A stretch of DNA of 64,000 nucleotides from Cryobacterium sp. SO2. GTDB taxonomy: Bacteria > Actinomycetota > Actinomycetes > Actinomycetales > Microbacteriaceae. Below the pieces are notes generated by a model. That model saw nothing but the letters and a program-made list of their open reading frames with translations. It was not told where the DNA came from and made no database searches. The stretch spans positions 1,984,001 to 2,048,000 of the forward strand of contig NZ_CP117849.1 in assembly GCF_026151165.2 (NCBI RefSeq), given 5' to 3'. Below are positions 15,779 through 24,411 of the stretch, piece after piece. The position numbers were made by a program, and so were the translations under genes. Position 1 is the stretch's first letter. Each line of letters opens with the position of its first letter.

Positions 15779-16573
15779 TTAGAGCGCCAACTCCCGTTCG
15801 AGGGCGAGCGCACGCCGGGCGGCGCGCCTGTCGTGCAGGTAGGCGATGCCGTAGGCCGTGAAGTACAGCACGATCATGGGGATCGCCAGCAGGAACATCG
15901 AGACGACATCGGCCGCGGGGGTCGCGATGGCCGTGAAGAGGATGATCACGAGGATCGCGACCCGCCAGGACTTGATGATTGACGCGGCGCTGATCACCCC
16001 GGCGAAGTTGAGCAGGACGACGAACACGGGCAGGACGAAGGCGATACCCACCGCGAGCATGAGCTTGAGCACAAAGTCGAAGTAGTTCTGGGCGTTCACG
16101 AAGGCGGCATCTTCGGTGGGCGCGAAGCTGGTCATCAGCTCAACCACGTGCGGAAGTACGTACCAGCCGGCCGCGCAGCCCGCCAGGAAGAGCGGGACAG
16201 CGGTGAGGAAGAACCCGTAGAAGTACTTTTTCTCGGTGCGGGTGAGCCCGGGCATCAGGAAGGCGAAGACCTGGTAAAGCCAGACAGGGCTGGACACGAC
16301 CATGCCCACGTACAGGGAGATCTTCAGCTTGAGGTCGAACGCCGAGGTGATGTCCGGGTAGTTGATCTGGGCGTTGCGGTGCTGGGCCTCGATGATGGCG
16401 TAGATCGGCTCGCGCAGCGCGTCCCAGACGAAGTCGGAGAGGAACCAGCCGATGATCGCGCCAACCGCGATGCCGGCGGCGGCCAGGAACAGGCGCTTGC
16501 GCAGTTCGAGCAGATGCTGCCCCAACGACATGGTGCCCGCACGATTCGCACGCTTGTCGCTGCGTACGGCCAC
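15779..16573 (-). CDS. tatC: Twin-arginine translocase subunit TatC
   Basis: This is the receptor component of the Tat pathway, which recognises twin-arginine signal peptides and exports folded proteins. It has 264 residues from GTG 16573, with six membrane segments. The conserved first cytoplasmic segment MSLGQHLLELRKRL and the later FLMPGLTRTEKKYF region are both visible. The alternative ATG at 16531 would begin at MSLGQHL and give 250 residues; I prefer the GTG because actinobacterial TatC usually has a basic extension there. Five bases separate it from tatA. The reading frame remains open far upstream but that part overlaps tatA and is not coding. Confidence 0.93.
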   Translation of the reverse strand: MAVRSDKRANRAGTMSLGQHLLELRKRLFLAAAGIAVGAIIGWFLSDFVWDALREPIYAIIEAQHRNAQINYPDITSAFDLKLKISLYVGMVVSSPVWLYQVFAFLMPGLTRTEKKYFYGFFLTAVPLFLAGCAAGWYVLPHVVELMTSFAPTEDAAFVNAQNYFDFVLKLMLAVGIAFVLPVFVVLLNFAGVISAASIIKSWRVAILVIILFTAIATPAADVVSMFLLAIPMIVLYFTAYGIAYLHDRRAARRALALERELAL

Positions 16574-16578
16574 GGTGC

Positions 16579-16821
16579 TTAGGGCTTCGTCTGGTCGCCC
16601 GGGCCGACGGGGCGCGTTGTGCCGTCGGTCGTCTCGGTGCGGGCCGGCGTCGCGGTGCTGTCGGCAGGCGGGTCGACGGTGTCGCTCTTGATCTCGCTCT
16701 TGAAGATCTTCATCGACTGGCCGAGACTGCGGGCCAGCAGCGGGAGCTTGGGCGCACCGAACAACAGCAGGATGACGACGAGGATGATCAGGAAATGCCA
16801 TCCGGTCAGATTGCTCAACAT
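16579..16821 (-). CDS. tatA: Twin-arginine translocase subunit TatA
   Basis: This is the pore-forming Tat component. The 80-residue protein has an N-terminal membrane helix (LTGWHFLIILVVILLLFGAPKLP, about 5-27), the conserved FG hinge followed by KLP, an amphipathic helix LLARSLGQSMKIFKSEI and a polar acidic tail. The start ATG overlaps the stop of the preceding 113-residue membrane-protein gene by seven bases, and the stop lies five bases before tatC. No tatB is present, as is common in the simpler TatAC layout; tatB may be elsewhere. Confidence 0.95.
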   Translation of the reverse strand: MLSNLTGWHFLIILVVILLLFGAPKLPLLARSLGQSMKIFKSEIKSDTVDPPADSTATPARTETTDGTTRPVGPGDQTKP

Positions 16822-17156
16822 GGGGGTCGATCCTCTGGCTTGTAGGGAGTGTGTTGCAGTAGTTTACCTCTGTTGATTGAGCGTTCTCGACGAAGGGAGC
16901 GTCGACGGGAGTGCTCCACCCTGGACTGCTCGATCGCCGCGGCCAGGGCCCGCCGGTCCTCGAATACGGCCGGACGGAACGCCGTGCCGGGCAGTTGGGC
17001 GCCCGTGTCCAGCTCGGCGACCTGCTGCCCCAGCTCGTCGAGGGCGGCCAGGGTCCGCATGGATTTGCGGAATAGGCGCACCGCGAACCAGGCCAGCATG
17101 CCAACCAGGCCGGCGACGAGCAGCGTCCAGATCAGGATCCAGGACCAGAGCGGCAT
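16815..17156 (-). CDS. Small single-span membrane protein of unknown function
   Basis: This 113-residue protein has one N-terminal membrane helix (about 5-25, WSWILIWTLLVAGLVGMLAW). A predicted helical cytoplasmic region follows (RKSMRTLAALDELGQQVAELD), then a polar tail rich in arginine and serine. I do not know a function. Its start overlaps the pafC stop (TGATG) and its end overlaps the tatA start by seven bases, so it is certainly translated in the operon. The position suggests a link to Tat export or envelope stress, but nothing in the sequence proves it. Confidence 0.8.
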   Translation of the reverse strand: MPLWSWILIWTLLVAGLVGMLAWFAVRLFRKSMRTLAALDELGQQVAELDTGAQLPGTAFRPAVFEDRRALAAAIEQSRVEHSRRRSLRRERSINRGKLLQHTPYKPEDRPPC

Positions 17157-18193
17157 CACGGCTGTGCCGGACCCGGCGCATCGATGTCGTCGCCGGCCAT
17201 GGCCTCGTACCGCGCGACGCCGGCGGCGGCCCAGTCCGCCACGGTCTGTCTGGCCTCGCCAGGGTCCACGACCGTGACAACGCCGGCCAGGCCCGCGACC
17301 AGGCGTTTGAGCCCGTGGTAGTGCGACACCCGAACCAGGGCGCGGGTGAGATCTCCCTCCGCCGCCGGCCCGGTGGGGACAGGTGCGTAGTCGGCGAGGA
17401 GGCCGAGGGCGGGCGTCGGCAGTTCGATCGTCACGGTCAGGTCGTCTGCGGAGCCCTCGAAGAGCGTGTCCGGCAGGAGAACGCCCTCGTCGTGCGGGTC
17501 GGCGGGCACATCCGTGGAGCGCAGGTCGCTCATGCGGTCCAACCGGAAGGTGCGCATGGCCTCGCGGAGGTGGCACCAGCCGCGCAGGTACCAGTCGTTG
17601 TCGACGGATTCGATACGCAGTGGGTCCACACAGCGGTGCTGGGCGATGCCGCGGGAGTTGAGGTAGTCGAATTCCACCTGGGTGCCGGCGCGCACGGCGG
17701 CCTGGATGCCCGAGATCGCGACATCCGTGTCGGTGCGGGACACGGCCAGCTGGCTGGGCGAGCCGGTGGAGCCGCGGGTGAGCTTGGCCATCAGCGAGGC
17801 TATGGCGTCTCGGTCGCCGTTTTCGGGCAGCGCCGAGAGGTACTGCAGGCCGGCGATCAGGGCGGCAGCCTCCCGTGCCGAAAACCGGGGGGAATCGTCG
17901 ATGGCGACCAGGTGGGTGAGCACGATGGTGTCGTTGGTCTCGAACTCGTCCCACTGGATGTCGAAGAGGTCGCCGTGCAGATACTGCCGGGTCTCCCCCG
18001 GAACGCCGGACATGGCGATGAGGTTGACGGCGTCCCTGACCCGGTCGGGTGTGACGCCGAAGTGGTCGGCCACGGCGGTGACGCTCACCCTGTCGTGGTC
18101 CATCAGGTACGGCACCAGGGAAAGCAGGAAGGTGAGTTTGTCCGAGGCCCCCAACGCGGCGGGCTTGACGGGCTTGGCGGGCTGGGCTGTCAT
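17156..18193 (-). CDS. pafC: WYL-domain transcriptional regulator PafC
   Basis: This is the second subunit of the PafBC pair, which in mycobacteria activates the LexA-independent DNA-damage response. The 345-residue protein has a winged helix-turn-helix region (about 18-75, VTAVADHFGVTPDRVRDAV), then the WYL domain with VDPLRIESVDNDWYLRGWCHL near 190-210, then a WCX-type C-terminal domain. It overlaps pafB by four bases (ATGA). The proteasome genes that gave the pair its name are not in the window. The likely signal is single-stranded DNA bound by the WYL domain, as shown in relatives. Confidence 0.92.
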   Translation of the reverse strand: MTAQPAKPVKPAALGASDKLTFLLSLVPYLMDHDRVSVTAVADHFGVTPDRVRDAVNLIAMSGVPGETRQYLHGDLFDIQWDEFETNDTIVLTHLVAIDDSPRFSAREAAALIAGLQYLSALPENGDRDAIASLMAKLTRGSTGSPSQLAVSRTDTDVAISGIQAAVRAGTQVEFDYLNSRGIAQHRCVDPLRIESVDNDWYLRGWCHLREAMRTFRLDRMSDLRSTDVPADPHDEGVLLPDTLFEGSADDLTVTIELPTPALGLLADYAPVPTGPAAEGDLTRALVRVSHYHGLKRLVAGLAGVVTVVDPGEARQTVADWAAAGVARYEAMAGDDIDAPGPAQP

Positions 18194-19209
18194 CGGTCTT
18201 CCTCCGGCAGGGCGGCGTGGCTGTCGCGCACCTGGCGCAGGCGGGCCAGAACGGCCTCACGCAGGGCGTCCGGCGCACGGACGAGCACCTCGGGGCCGTA
18301 CCCGGCGAGCTCATCGGCGAGGATGTTGAGGTCGGTGTAGTGCAGCTCGACGCTGTCGGCAGCGGCTCCGGACAGGCCACGCTTGCCCAGACGGACGGCG
18401 GCATCCGTTCCGGGCAGGGCGGTGATGGAGGCGGTCTGGGCCTGCCAGAGGGCGTCGAGTTCGGCGAGGGCGCGCTGCCCCTGGCCGTCGTCCGCGCGGT
18501 GCCCCGCTGCGCCGGGAAGGGCAACGACGGGGCCCACGATTCTGGACAGCAGGAAGGTCCGGGTGGCGTCGGCCTCCTGGTCGGTGCCGTAGAGGTGCCA
18601 GCGGCCCTCGTGCAGCACCACGGACAGCGGGGACACGACACGGCGTCTTGGTGCCTTCTCGCCCGGCTTGAGGTAGAGGAAAGCCACCACCTGGCCGCGG
18701 TCCATGGCCTTGCTGAGCGGTTCGAAGGATGCTTCCCTGGCCCGCAGGAACGGGGCATAGCCCACGATCGGGTCGGAAGAATCGATACCGAGGGAATTCA
18801 GCTTCGTGAGCGCACGCCGGGACTCCGCGGAGAGGGATCCTTCGCGCCAGACCGTCGCGGCCAGCTTGAGCAGCATGATCTCGTCCGGTGAGAACGAGAT
18901 ATCGGCGGGGAGGTCGTACAGCCCCTTGGGAATGCGGTACCGCAGGTGATGGTTGCTGCCGGGGTCATCGGGCGATTCGATGGTTTCCAGCGGGATGCCG
19001 AGTTCGCGGATGTCGTCTTTGTCGCGCTCGAACTGGCGCTCGAGGCTGGAGTTGTCCCCGCCGACCTGGAAACGCTGGCGGTAGCCCTGCACCGTCGACA
19101 GGATGTCGTTCTTCGTCAGGCCGATCTGGGTCGCGATGAGCGCGAGGACCAGGCTGAAGAGACGTTCCTCGACGGTGACGGGATGCTGGTGTTCTGGGGT
19201 GGGCGACAC
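18190..19209 (-). CDS. pafB: WYL-domain transcriptional regulator PafB
   Basis: This is the first subunit of the PafBC activator. The 339-residue protein has an N-terminal winged helix (about 12-75, with the QRFQVGGDNSSLERQFERDKDDIRELG segment), a WYL domain with VSPLSVVLHEGRWHLYGTD near 205 and a C-terminal WCX domain. PafB and PafC are homologous and act as a heterodimer. It leads a seven-gene minus-strand run. A group of alternative hairpins lies between it and the FKBP gene upstream. Start is an ATG at 19209 in MSPTPEHQHPVTVEERLF. Confidence 0.92.
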   Translation of the reverse strand: MSPTPEHQHPVTVEERLFSLVLALIATQIGLTKNDILSTVQGYRQRFQVGGDNSSLERQFERDKDDIRELGIPLETIESPDDPGSNHHLRYRIPKGLYDLPADISFSPDEIMLLKLAATVWREGSLSAESRRALTKLNSLGIDSSDPIVGYAPFLRAREASFEPLSKAMDRGQVVAFLYLKPGEKAPRRRVVSPLSVVLHEGRWHLYGTDQEADATRTFLLSRIVGPVVALPGAAGHRADDGQGQRALAELDALWQAQTASITALPGTDAAVRLGKRGLSGAAADSVELHYTDLNILADELAGYGPEVLVRAPDALREAVLARLRQVRDSHAALPEEDR

Positions 19210-19238
19210 GTACGCGATCCTATCGGTGCTGGTTGCCG

Positions 19239-19289
19239 CCGGCCCATCCGGTCCGCGTGCCGGATGGACCGGAGCGTCGGATGGGCCGG
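19239..19289. repeat. Nested, mutually exclusive hairpins between the FKBP gene and pafB
   Basis: A 12-bp perfect stem pairs 19239-19250 with 19278-19289. Two competing stems share its left arm: CATCCGG (19245-19251) with CCGGATG (19260-19266), and CCGGTCC (19248-19254) with GGACCGG (19266-19272). All three fit between the FKBP stop and the pafB start. It may simply terminate the FKBP transcript, or it may switch read-through into pafB. Confidence 0.55.
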
Positions 19290-19295
19290 TGCGCT

Positions 19296-20231
19296 CTATT
19301 CGACGCCGAGGATGTCGAAAACGAAGACCAGGGTGGAATCAGCCGGGATCTCGCCTGAGGCCTGGTCGCCGTAAGCGAGCTCGGGCGGAATGACGGCGAT
19401 GATCTGCGATCCGACGGTCTGGCCGACGAGCGCCTGGGCCAGGCCGGGAAGGGGCTGGTCGGCCGTGGTGCGGTCGACGACGATCGCGGCCGGCTGGCCG
19501 GCAGTCCAACTGGAGTCGAAGACGGTCTTTTCTTTCCAGAGCACGCCGGTGTAGTTCACGATGACGGTGGAGCCATCCGTGACCTCTTCGCCGTCGCCCT
19601 TCTTGAGAACGCCGATCTTCAGGTCGGTGGGCGGCTCGGCGGAGGGAACGGTGATCCCGGGCGTGCCGTCGTCGGTGAGGACCACGGCGGGCAGTCCGGC
19701 GACGGGAAGCTGGTCGGCGCCGTCGGCGCGCGTCTTGTAGCTCTTGATGACGTCGATCACGAACACGACGGAGTCGTCGGAGTCGATGCCCGTGTTGTCG
19801 ACGCCGGGCGCGGTGACGACTGCGCTCCTGGAGCCGACCTGTGCGCAGAGCAGGCCGTCGGTGAGGCCGTCCGGCATCTGGTTGCCGACGATGTAGGTCA
19901 CCTTGCTGGTGTCGTCGTATGCGCTCTCCTTGATCGGGTCCCCTGTCGTGGCATCGAAGACAGAGAGTTCGATCTGCACCACCTGGCCCTCGACGAGGCC
20001 GGGACCCGTTCCCTCGATGAGCTCGCTGCGCTGCGTCGTCTCGGTCTTCAACGGGGTGGGGAAGTCGATCGTGGGGGCGGAGTCGAAGTCACCCGTCACC
20101 GACACCAGCTCGGAAGCCTTCCCAGCGGACACCGGAGACTCGCAGTCGGCGGTGCCGGTGGCGGGACTGCAAGCGGTCAGGGTCGCGAGTACCAGTCCGG
20201 CGGTTGCGATGAGTGCGGGAACTTTACGCAC
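19296..20231 (-). CDS. FKBP-type peptidyl-prolyl isomerase lipoprotein
   Basis: This is a secreted, membrane-anchored prolyl isomerase for folding extracytoplasmic proteins. It has 311 residues, with a lipoprotein signal peptide and lipobox LTAC at 18-21 (Cys21). The C-terminal FKBP domain (about 205-311) has VNYTGVLWKEKTVFDSSW, AQALVGQTVGSQIIAVIPPELAYG and STLVFVFDILGVE. Residues about 75-170 look like a second, degenerate FKBP domain (VQIELSVFD, MPDGLTDGLLCAQVGSRSAVVTAPG). Start is the GTG at 20229-20231. It would be processed by Lgt, Lsp and the Lnt encoded about 6 kb away. Confidence 0.92.
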   Translation of the reverse strand: MRKVPALIATAGLVLATLTACSPATGTADCESPVSAGKASELVSVTGDFDSAPTIDFPTPLKTETTQRSELIEGTGPGLVEGQVVQIELSVFDATTGDPIKESAYDDTSKVTYIVGNQMPDGLTDGLLCAQVGSRSAVVTAPGVDNTGIDSDDSVVFVIDVIKSYKTRADGADQLPVAGLPAVVLTDDGTPGITVPSAEPPTDLKIGVLKKGDGEEVTDGSTVIVNYTGVLWKEKTVFDSSWTAGQPAAIVVDRTTADQPLPGLAQALVGQTVGSQIIAVIPPELAYGDQASGEIPADSTLVFVFDILGVE

Positions 20232-20341
20232 GAGTCCTCATTTCGATACAGGGAAAGCGCACAGCGCTTGCGCTGGCGAGTGAATAGCGGGGAAAGTTCT
20301 GGCCCGAGCATCCTGGTGCGGGCGGCGGGCCGACACCCATC

Positions 20342-21343
20342 CTAACCGGCGTCGAGGTCGCGGGCCTTGGAGAGCGCCGCGCCGGTCTCTGCCGTGCGGT
20401 TGCGTTTGCGCATCACCTTGGCGCTCACGGAGCGTTCGCCGAGGGCACCAGGGGTCCACAGCTCGACATCGGCGTCGCTGAAGTCGGTCTTCGACGGCCG
20501 GCGCTTGAGCTCGGGCAGGATGGTGTCCGGCGCGAGCCTGCGCGCGGTGATCAGGAAACCGGTGTGTCCGATCATGCGGTGGTCAGGGCGCACGGCGAGG
20601 CCCTCGACATGCCAGCCGCGCACCATGGTCTCGTGCGAATCGGGGTTGGTGTAGTTGCCGGTGGCGCGGATGGCCTCGGCCACGCGGGAGAGCTGGGTCA
20701 CGGTGGCGACGTAGCAGAGCAGGACTCCGCCGGGCTTGAGGGCGTCCGAGACGACGTCGATGCATTCCCACGGCGCGAGCATGTCCAGCACGACCCGGTC
20801 GACGGACTGAGCCGGCCTGGTCTCCGGCAGGGTGTCGGCGAGGTCGCCGAGCGTGACGGACCAGTTCTGCGGGTCGTGCCCCAGGAAGGTCGCCACGTTG
20901 GCCCTGGCCACGTCGGAGAACTCTTCGCGACGTTCGAAGGACGCCAGGTGGCCGGCCGGTCCGATCGCGCGCAAGAGCCAGAGGGACAGGGCGCCGGAGC
21001 CGACCCCGGCCTCGACGACGGTGGCGCCGGGGAAGATGTCGGCCTGGGCGAGGATCTGGGCGGCGTCCTTGGGGTAGATGATCGCCGCGCCGCGCGGCAT
21101 GCTCATCACGAAGTCGATCAGCAGCGGACGCAGCGCCAGGTGTTCGACTCCGACGTTGTTGGTCACGACAGAGGCGTCGGGGCGGCCGATGATGTCGTCG
21201 TGCTCGAGGATGCCCCGATGGGTGTGGAAGGTCTTGCCCGGTACCAGGGTGATGGTGTTGAGCTTGCCCTTGGGCCCGGTCAACTGCACTCTGTCGCCGG
21301 CGCGGAACGGACCGCTGTTCTGGATGACCTGGTTGTCGCTCAT
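20342..21343 (-). CDS. trmI: tRNA (adenine-N1)-methyltransferase, m1A58 type
   Basis: This class I SAM-dependent enzyme methylates A58 (and sometimes A57) in the T-loop of tRNA. It has 333 residues. An N-terminal beta domain (about 10-60, SGPFRAGDRVQLTGPKGK) precedes the Rossmann domain with motif I EAGVGSGALSLWL at 111-123. LDMLAPWECIDVVSDALKPGGVLLCYV is typical of TrmI. Start is the ATG at 21343; the frame is open further upstream but that part overlaps the HAD gene. The start overlaps the HAD stop by four bases (ATGA), so it is coupled to it. Confidence 0.94.
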   Translation of the reverse strand: MSDNQVIQNSGPFRAGDRVQLTGPKGKLNTITLVPGKTFHTHRGILEHDDIIGRPDASVVTNNVGVEHLALRPLLIDFVMSMPRGAAIIYPKDAAQILAQADIFPGATVVEAGVGSGALSLWLLRAIGPAGHLASFERREEFSDVARANVATFLGHDPQNWSVTLGDLADTLPETRPAQSVDRVVLDMLAPWECIDVVSDALKPGGVLLCYVATVTQLSRVAEAIRATGNYTNPDSHETMVRGWHVEGLAVRPDHRMIGHTGFLITARRLAPDTILPELKRRPSKTDFSDADVELWTPGALGERSVSAKVMRKRNRTAETGAALSKARDLDAG

Positions 21344-22068
21344 GCGCGTGTTGCGTCCTTGGGTGTGGTGGGGTGGGAAAGTGGGGCAGGTCGGCGGGAC
21401 CGGTAGAGCTCGGTGAGCGAGGCCAGCGTGCTGCCGACAAGGGTATCCAGCCGGGTGTAGTGCTCGCTGGGAAGAATGGGCACCATGTGCGGCACCGCGA
21501 CGACCACGGCGCCTGACGCGACGGCCGCGGCGACGCCCGGCAACGAGTCCTCGATGGCGACGCAGTGCACGGGGTCGACGCCGAGGGTGTCGGCCGCCGT
21601 GAGGTAGGCCTCGGGGTGTGGCTTGCTCTGCAGCACCATGTCGCCGGAGACGATGGTGGTGAAGGCCTCGAAGCCCACGATGCCGGCGATCTGGCGGGCC
21701 ATCCGTTGTTCGGACATCGTCACCAGGGCCATCGGCACCGCCGCGGCGTGGAGTTCGCTGAGCAACTCGTGTGCGCCGGGGCGCCACGGGATGCCGGCGG
21801 AGGCGAGCTGTTCCTGCACCCGGGTGGTGAGCACGTCGACGATGGCCTCTGCGGCCAGGTTGACGCCGCGGTTCTGCAGGATGGCGGCGGAACCGAGCAG
21901 TCCGGAGCCGACCAGGAGCATCGCGTCGGCGTGGGTCCAGACCCCGCCGAACGATTCCACGAGCTCGTGTTCGGCTCGCATCCAGTACGGTTCGGTGTCG
22001 ACCAGGGTGCCGTCCATGTCCCACAGGACGGCTGCGGGTGGGGACGAGAAAGCGGGGATCAGTGTCAC
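21340..22068 (-). CDS. HAD-superfamily phosphatase, beta-phosphoglucomutase-like subfamily
   Basis: This is probably a small-molecule phosphatase; its substrate is unknown. From the GTG at 22068 it has 242 residues. The nucleophile motif is WDMDGTLVDTEP (Asp17 and Asp19), with motif II in ALVTMSEQR, motif III lysine in QSKPHPEAYLTAA and motif IV in CVAIEDSLPG. That set and the helical cap place it with the beta-PGM/gph-like HAD proteins. An ATG at 22137 would add 23 residues running into the divergent promoter, so I prefer the GTG; no ribosome site is seen, so a leaderless start is possible. It is coupled to trmI. Confidence 0.88.
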   Translation of the reverse strand: MTLIPAFSSPPAAVLWDMDGTLVDTEPYWMRAEHELVESFGGVWTHADAMLLVGSGLLGSAAILQNRGVNLAAEAIVDVLTTRVQEQLASAGIPWRPGAHELLSELHAAAVPMALVTMSEQRMARQIAGIVGFEAFTTIVSGDMVLQSKPHPEAYLTAADTLGVDPVHCVAIEDSLPGVAAAVASGAVVVAVPHMVPILPSEHYTRLDTLVGSTLASLTELYRSRRPAPLSHPTTPKDATRA

Positions 22069-22151
22069 GGGGTTCAAGTTTAGGGGGCACGGCCTATCCT
22101 TGAAGGAGGCCACCCAGTCGCGGCGGCCGGAATACACGAGGTTTTACGCAC

Positions 22152-23090
22152 GTGACAGACGGCAATGGGTTCCTCAGCGGGCGACTACTGGTAGTCGCTT
22201 TCGAAGGCTGGAACGATGCGGGCGAGGCCGCCACAGGCGCCGTGAACACGCTCAAGGACCTCCTCGACGTCGACGAGGTCAAGCGGATCGACCCTGAGCT
22301 CTACTTCGACTACCAGTTCAACCGGCCCACGATCTCCACCGACGAGGACGGTCACCGGGTCATCGAGTGGCCGAGTGCCGTCATGTACGGTCCGGTCGTT
22401 CCCGGCAGCAGCGGTGTTCCGCTGGCCGAGGACGCGCAGTTAAAGGTGAGCGGCACCAACGCCGGCAACATCTACCTGCTCATCGGCACGGAACCCTCGC
22501 GCAGCTGGAAGAGCTTCACTGCCGAGATCCTCGATTCTGTCCTCGCCGCCGATGTGAGTGGGATCGTCTTCCTCGGTGCGATGCTGGCAGATGTGCCGCA
22601 CACCCGCCCGATCTCGATCTTCGTCTCGAGCGACAACCCCGACGTGCGTGCGGAGCTGCAGATCGAGCGCAGCAGCTATGAGGGGCCCGTCGGCATCCTG
22701 AGCGTGCTCGCGGCGGCGGCGGAAACCGTGGGAATCCCCAGCCTCTCGATCTGGGCGTCGGTTCCGCACTACGTGCACAACGCGCCCTCGCCCAAGGCCT
22801 TGCTGGCCCTGATCGACAAGCTCGAGGAGATCATCGACGTTGTGATCCCCCGCGGCGACCTGGTCACCGACGCCTCAGAGTGGGAGACGGGCATCGACGC
22901 CCTCGCCGCGGAGGACGAAGAGATGGCCGCGTACATCGGCCAGCTCGAGCAGGCCAGGGACACCGTCGACTCTCCGGAGGCCAGCGGAGAGGCGATCGCC
23001 CAGGAGTTCGAGAAGTATCTGCGCAAGCGCGGCGATGGCCGGGACGGCCGGGCGGATGGCCGCCCCGGCCCGGAGCCGCGCCAGCCCTAG
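22152..23090 (+). CDS. PAC2-family protein
   Basis: This 312-residue protein matches the PAC2 (proteasome assembly chaperone 2-like, formerly DUF75) family found in archaea and actinobacteria. Characteristic stretches are LVVAFEGWNDAGEAATGAV near the N-terminus, LLIGTEPSRSWKSF, VFLGAMLADVPHTRP and VPHYVHNAPSPKALLALI. A charged C-terminal helical region follows, then a disordered GR-rich tail. A link to proteasome assembly in bacteria is unproven. Start is the GTG at 22152; a TATCCT hexamer 50 bases upstream could be its -10. It is divergent from the HAD gene and convergent with mshC. Confidence 0.9.
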   Translation: MTDGNGFLSGRLLVVAFEGWNDAGEAATGAVNTLKDLLDVDEVKRIDPELYFDYQFNRPTISTDEDGHRVIEWPSAVMYGPVVPGSSGVPLAEDAQLKVSGTNAGNIYLLIGTEPSRSWKSFTAEILDSVLAADVSGIVFLGAMLADVPHTRPISIFVSSDNPDVRAELQIERSSYEGPVGILSVLAAAAETVGIPSLSIWASVPHYVHNAPSPKALLALIDKLEEIIDVVIPRGDLVTDASEWETGIDALAAEDEEMAAYIGQLEQARDTVDSPEASGEAIAQEFEKYLRKRGDGRDGRADGRPGPEPRQP

Positions 23091-23114
23091 CAGTCGCTGG
23101 TTGGCTTTTCGAGG

Positions 23115-24398
23115 CTAGAGCTTGACGCCCAACAGCGCGTCGATCGCGGCGGCGAGCAGGGCGGGGTCGTCGACTCCGGCCGCAACGGCGGCGTCCACCG
23201 CGGTGAGGGCGCCCCGGGTGTCCAGGTCGTTCACCAGGGCCGCGCGCATTCGTTCGATGACGGCCGTGGCACTCTCCGCAGCGATGTCGGCGGCCACGGC
23301 GGCGGGCACAGCGATCGGTCCGAAGGCCAGGGTCCACGCGGCCAGGCGTGCCTCGGCATCCATCAGCTGTTCGGCGGTCCACTCCCAGTCGGTGCGATAG
23401 TGCTGAGCCAACAGGGCCAGGCGGATGGCGCGCGGGTCGCTGCCGCCGGCGCGCAGCCGGGACACCAGGACCAGGTTGCCCAGGGATTTGCTCATCTTCT
23501 CGCCCTGATAGGCGACCATTCCGGTGTGGCTGTACACCTGCGCGAGCGGATGCCCGCTCAGGGCGGCGGCGTGACCGGCGCTCATGTCGTGGTGCGGGAA
23601 GATCAGGTCGCTGCCGCCGCCCTGAACCGTGAAATCGGTGCCGAGTTCGGCGAGGGCGATCACCGAACACTCGATGTGCCAGCCTGGGCGTCCGGCGCCG
23701 ACGGGTGACTCCCACGACGGTTCGCCCGCGCGCGCGGCGCGCCACAGCAAGGGGTCCAACTGGTCGCGCTTCCCAGCCCTGTCCGGGTCTCCCCCGCGTT
23801 GGGCGAACAGGCTGAGCATGGTGTCGCGGTCGAGGTTGCTTTCCTCGCCCAGCACCCAGGGCGCCTGGCGCTCGGCGGCGCGAATGTCGAAGTACAGGTC
23901 CGCGCCGGGGCCGTCCGGAGTCGGCAGGGCGTCCGGCGTCGGCACCCGGTAGGCCAGGGCGGATTCGCGGAGCGTGAGAACGGCCGCGGCGATGTCGTCG
24001 ATGACGTCGGTGACGGCCACGAAGTCGCTCGGCGGGATGATGCCGAGGGCCTCCATGTCGCCGCGGAACAGGTCGATTTGCGAGGCTGCGAGCTCGCGCC
24101 AGTCCACGCCCGTCGCGGTGGCACGTTCAAGCAGCGGGTCGTCGACATCCGTCACGTTCTGCGCGTAGTGCACCCGGTAGCCGCCGTCGAGCCAGACCCG
24201 CTGTAGCGTGTCGAACGCCAGGTAGGTGGCCGCGTGGCCCAGGTGGGTGGCGTCGTAGGGGGTGATGCCGCAGACATAGAGCCGGGCGACGTCCGTCGGC
24301 TTGGCTTCGACGATGGAGTCCGTGGCCGTGTCGTGCAGGCGCGGCGCGGCTGCACTTCCCGGGATCGACGGGATGACGGGTTGTGACCAGGCGCGCAT
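23115..24398 (-). CDS. mshC: Mycothiol ligase (cysteine:glucosaminyl-inositol ligase)
   Basis: This enzyme joins L-cysteine to glucosaminyl-inositol with ATP in mycothiol synthesis, the actinobacterial replacement for glutathione. It has 427 residues. It descends from cysteinyl-tRNA synthetase and keeps the zinc cysteine in YVCGITPYD (Cys43), the HIGH-type HLGHA at 52-56 and KMSKS near 301. It lacks the anticodon-binding domain, and GITPYDATHLGHA is the MshC signature as opposed to CysS. It is last of three minus-strand genes (M20 peptidase, uppP, mshC), 13 bases after uppP. Confidence 0.95.
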   Translation of the reverse strand: MRAWSQPVIPSIPGSAAAPRLHDTATDSIVEAKPTDVARLYVCGITPYDATHLGHAATYLAFDTLQRVWLDGGYRVHYAQNVTDVDDPLLERATATGVDWRELAASQIDLFRGDMEALGIIPPSDFVAVTDVIDDIAAAVLTLRESALAYRVPTPDALPTPDGPGADLYFDIRAAERQAPWVLGEESNLDRDTMLSLFAQRGGDPDRAGKRDQLDPLLWRAARAGEPSWESPVGAGRPGWHIECSVIALAELGTDFTVQGGGSDLIFPHHDMSAGHAAALSGHPLAQVYSHTGMVAYQGEKMSKSLGNLVLVSRLRAGGSDPRAIRLALLAQHYRTDWEWTAEQLMDAEARLAAWTLAFGPIAVPAAVAADIAAESATAVIERMRAALVNDLDTRGALTAVDAAVAAGVDDPALLAAAIDALLGVKL

Positions 24399-24411
24399 AC
24401 ATCCAGCCTAA

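Noticed and set aside
12080..15982. Two long plus-strand open frames opposite lnt and helY
   Set aside because: Both are mirror frames of conserved genes, with translations rich in G, D, R and H and no recognisable domain.
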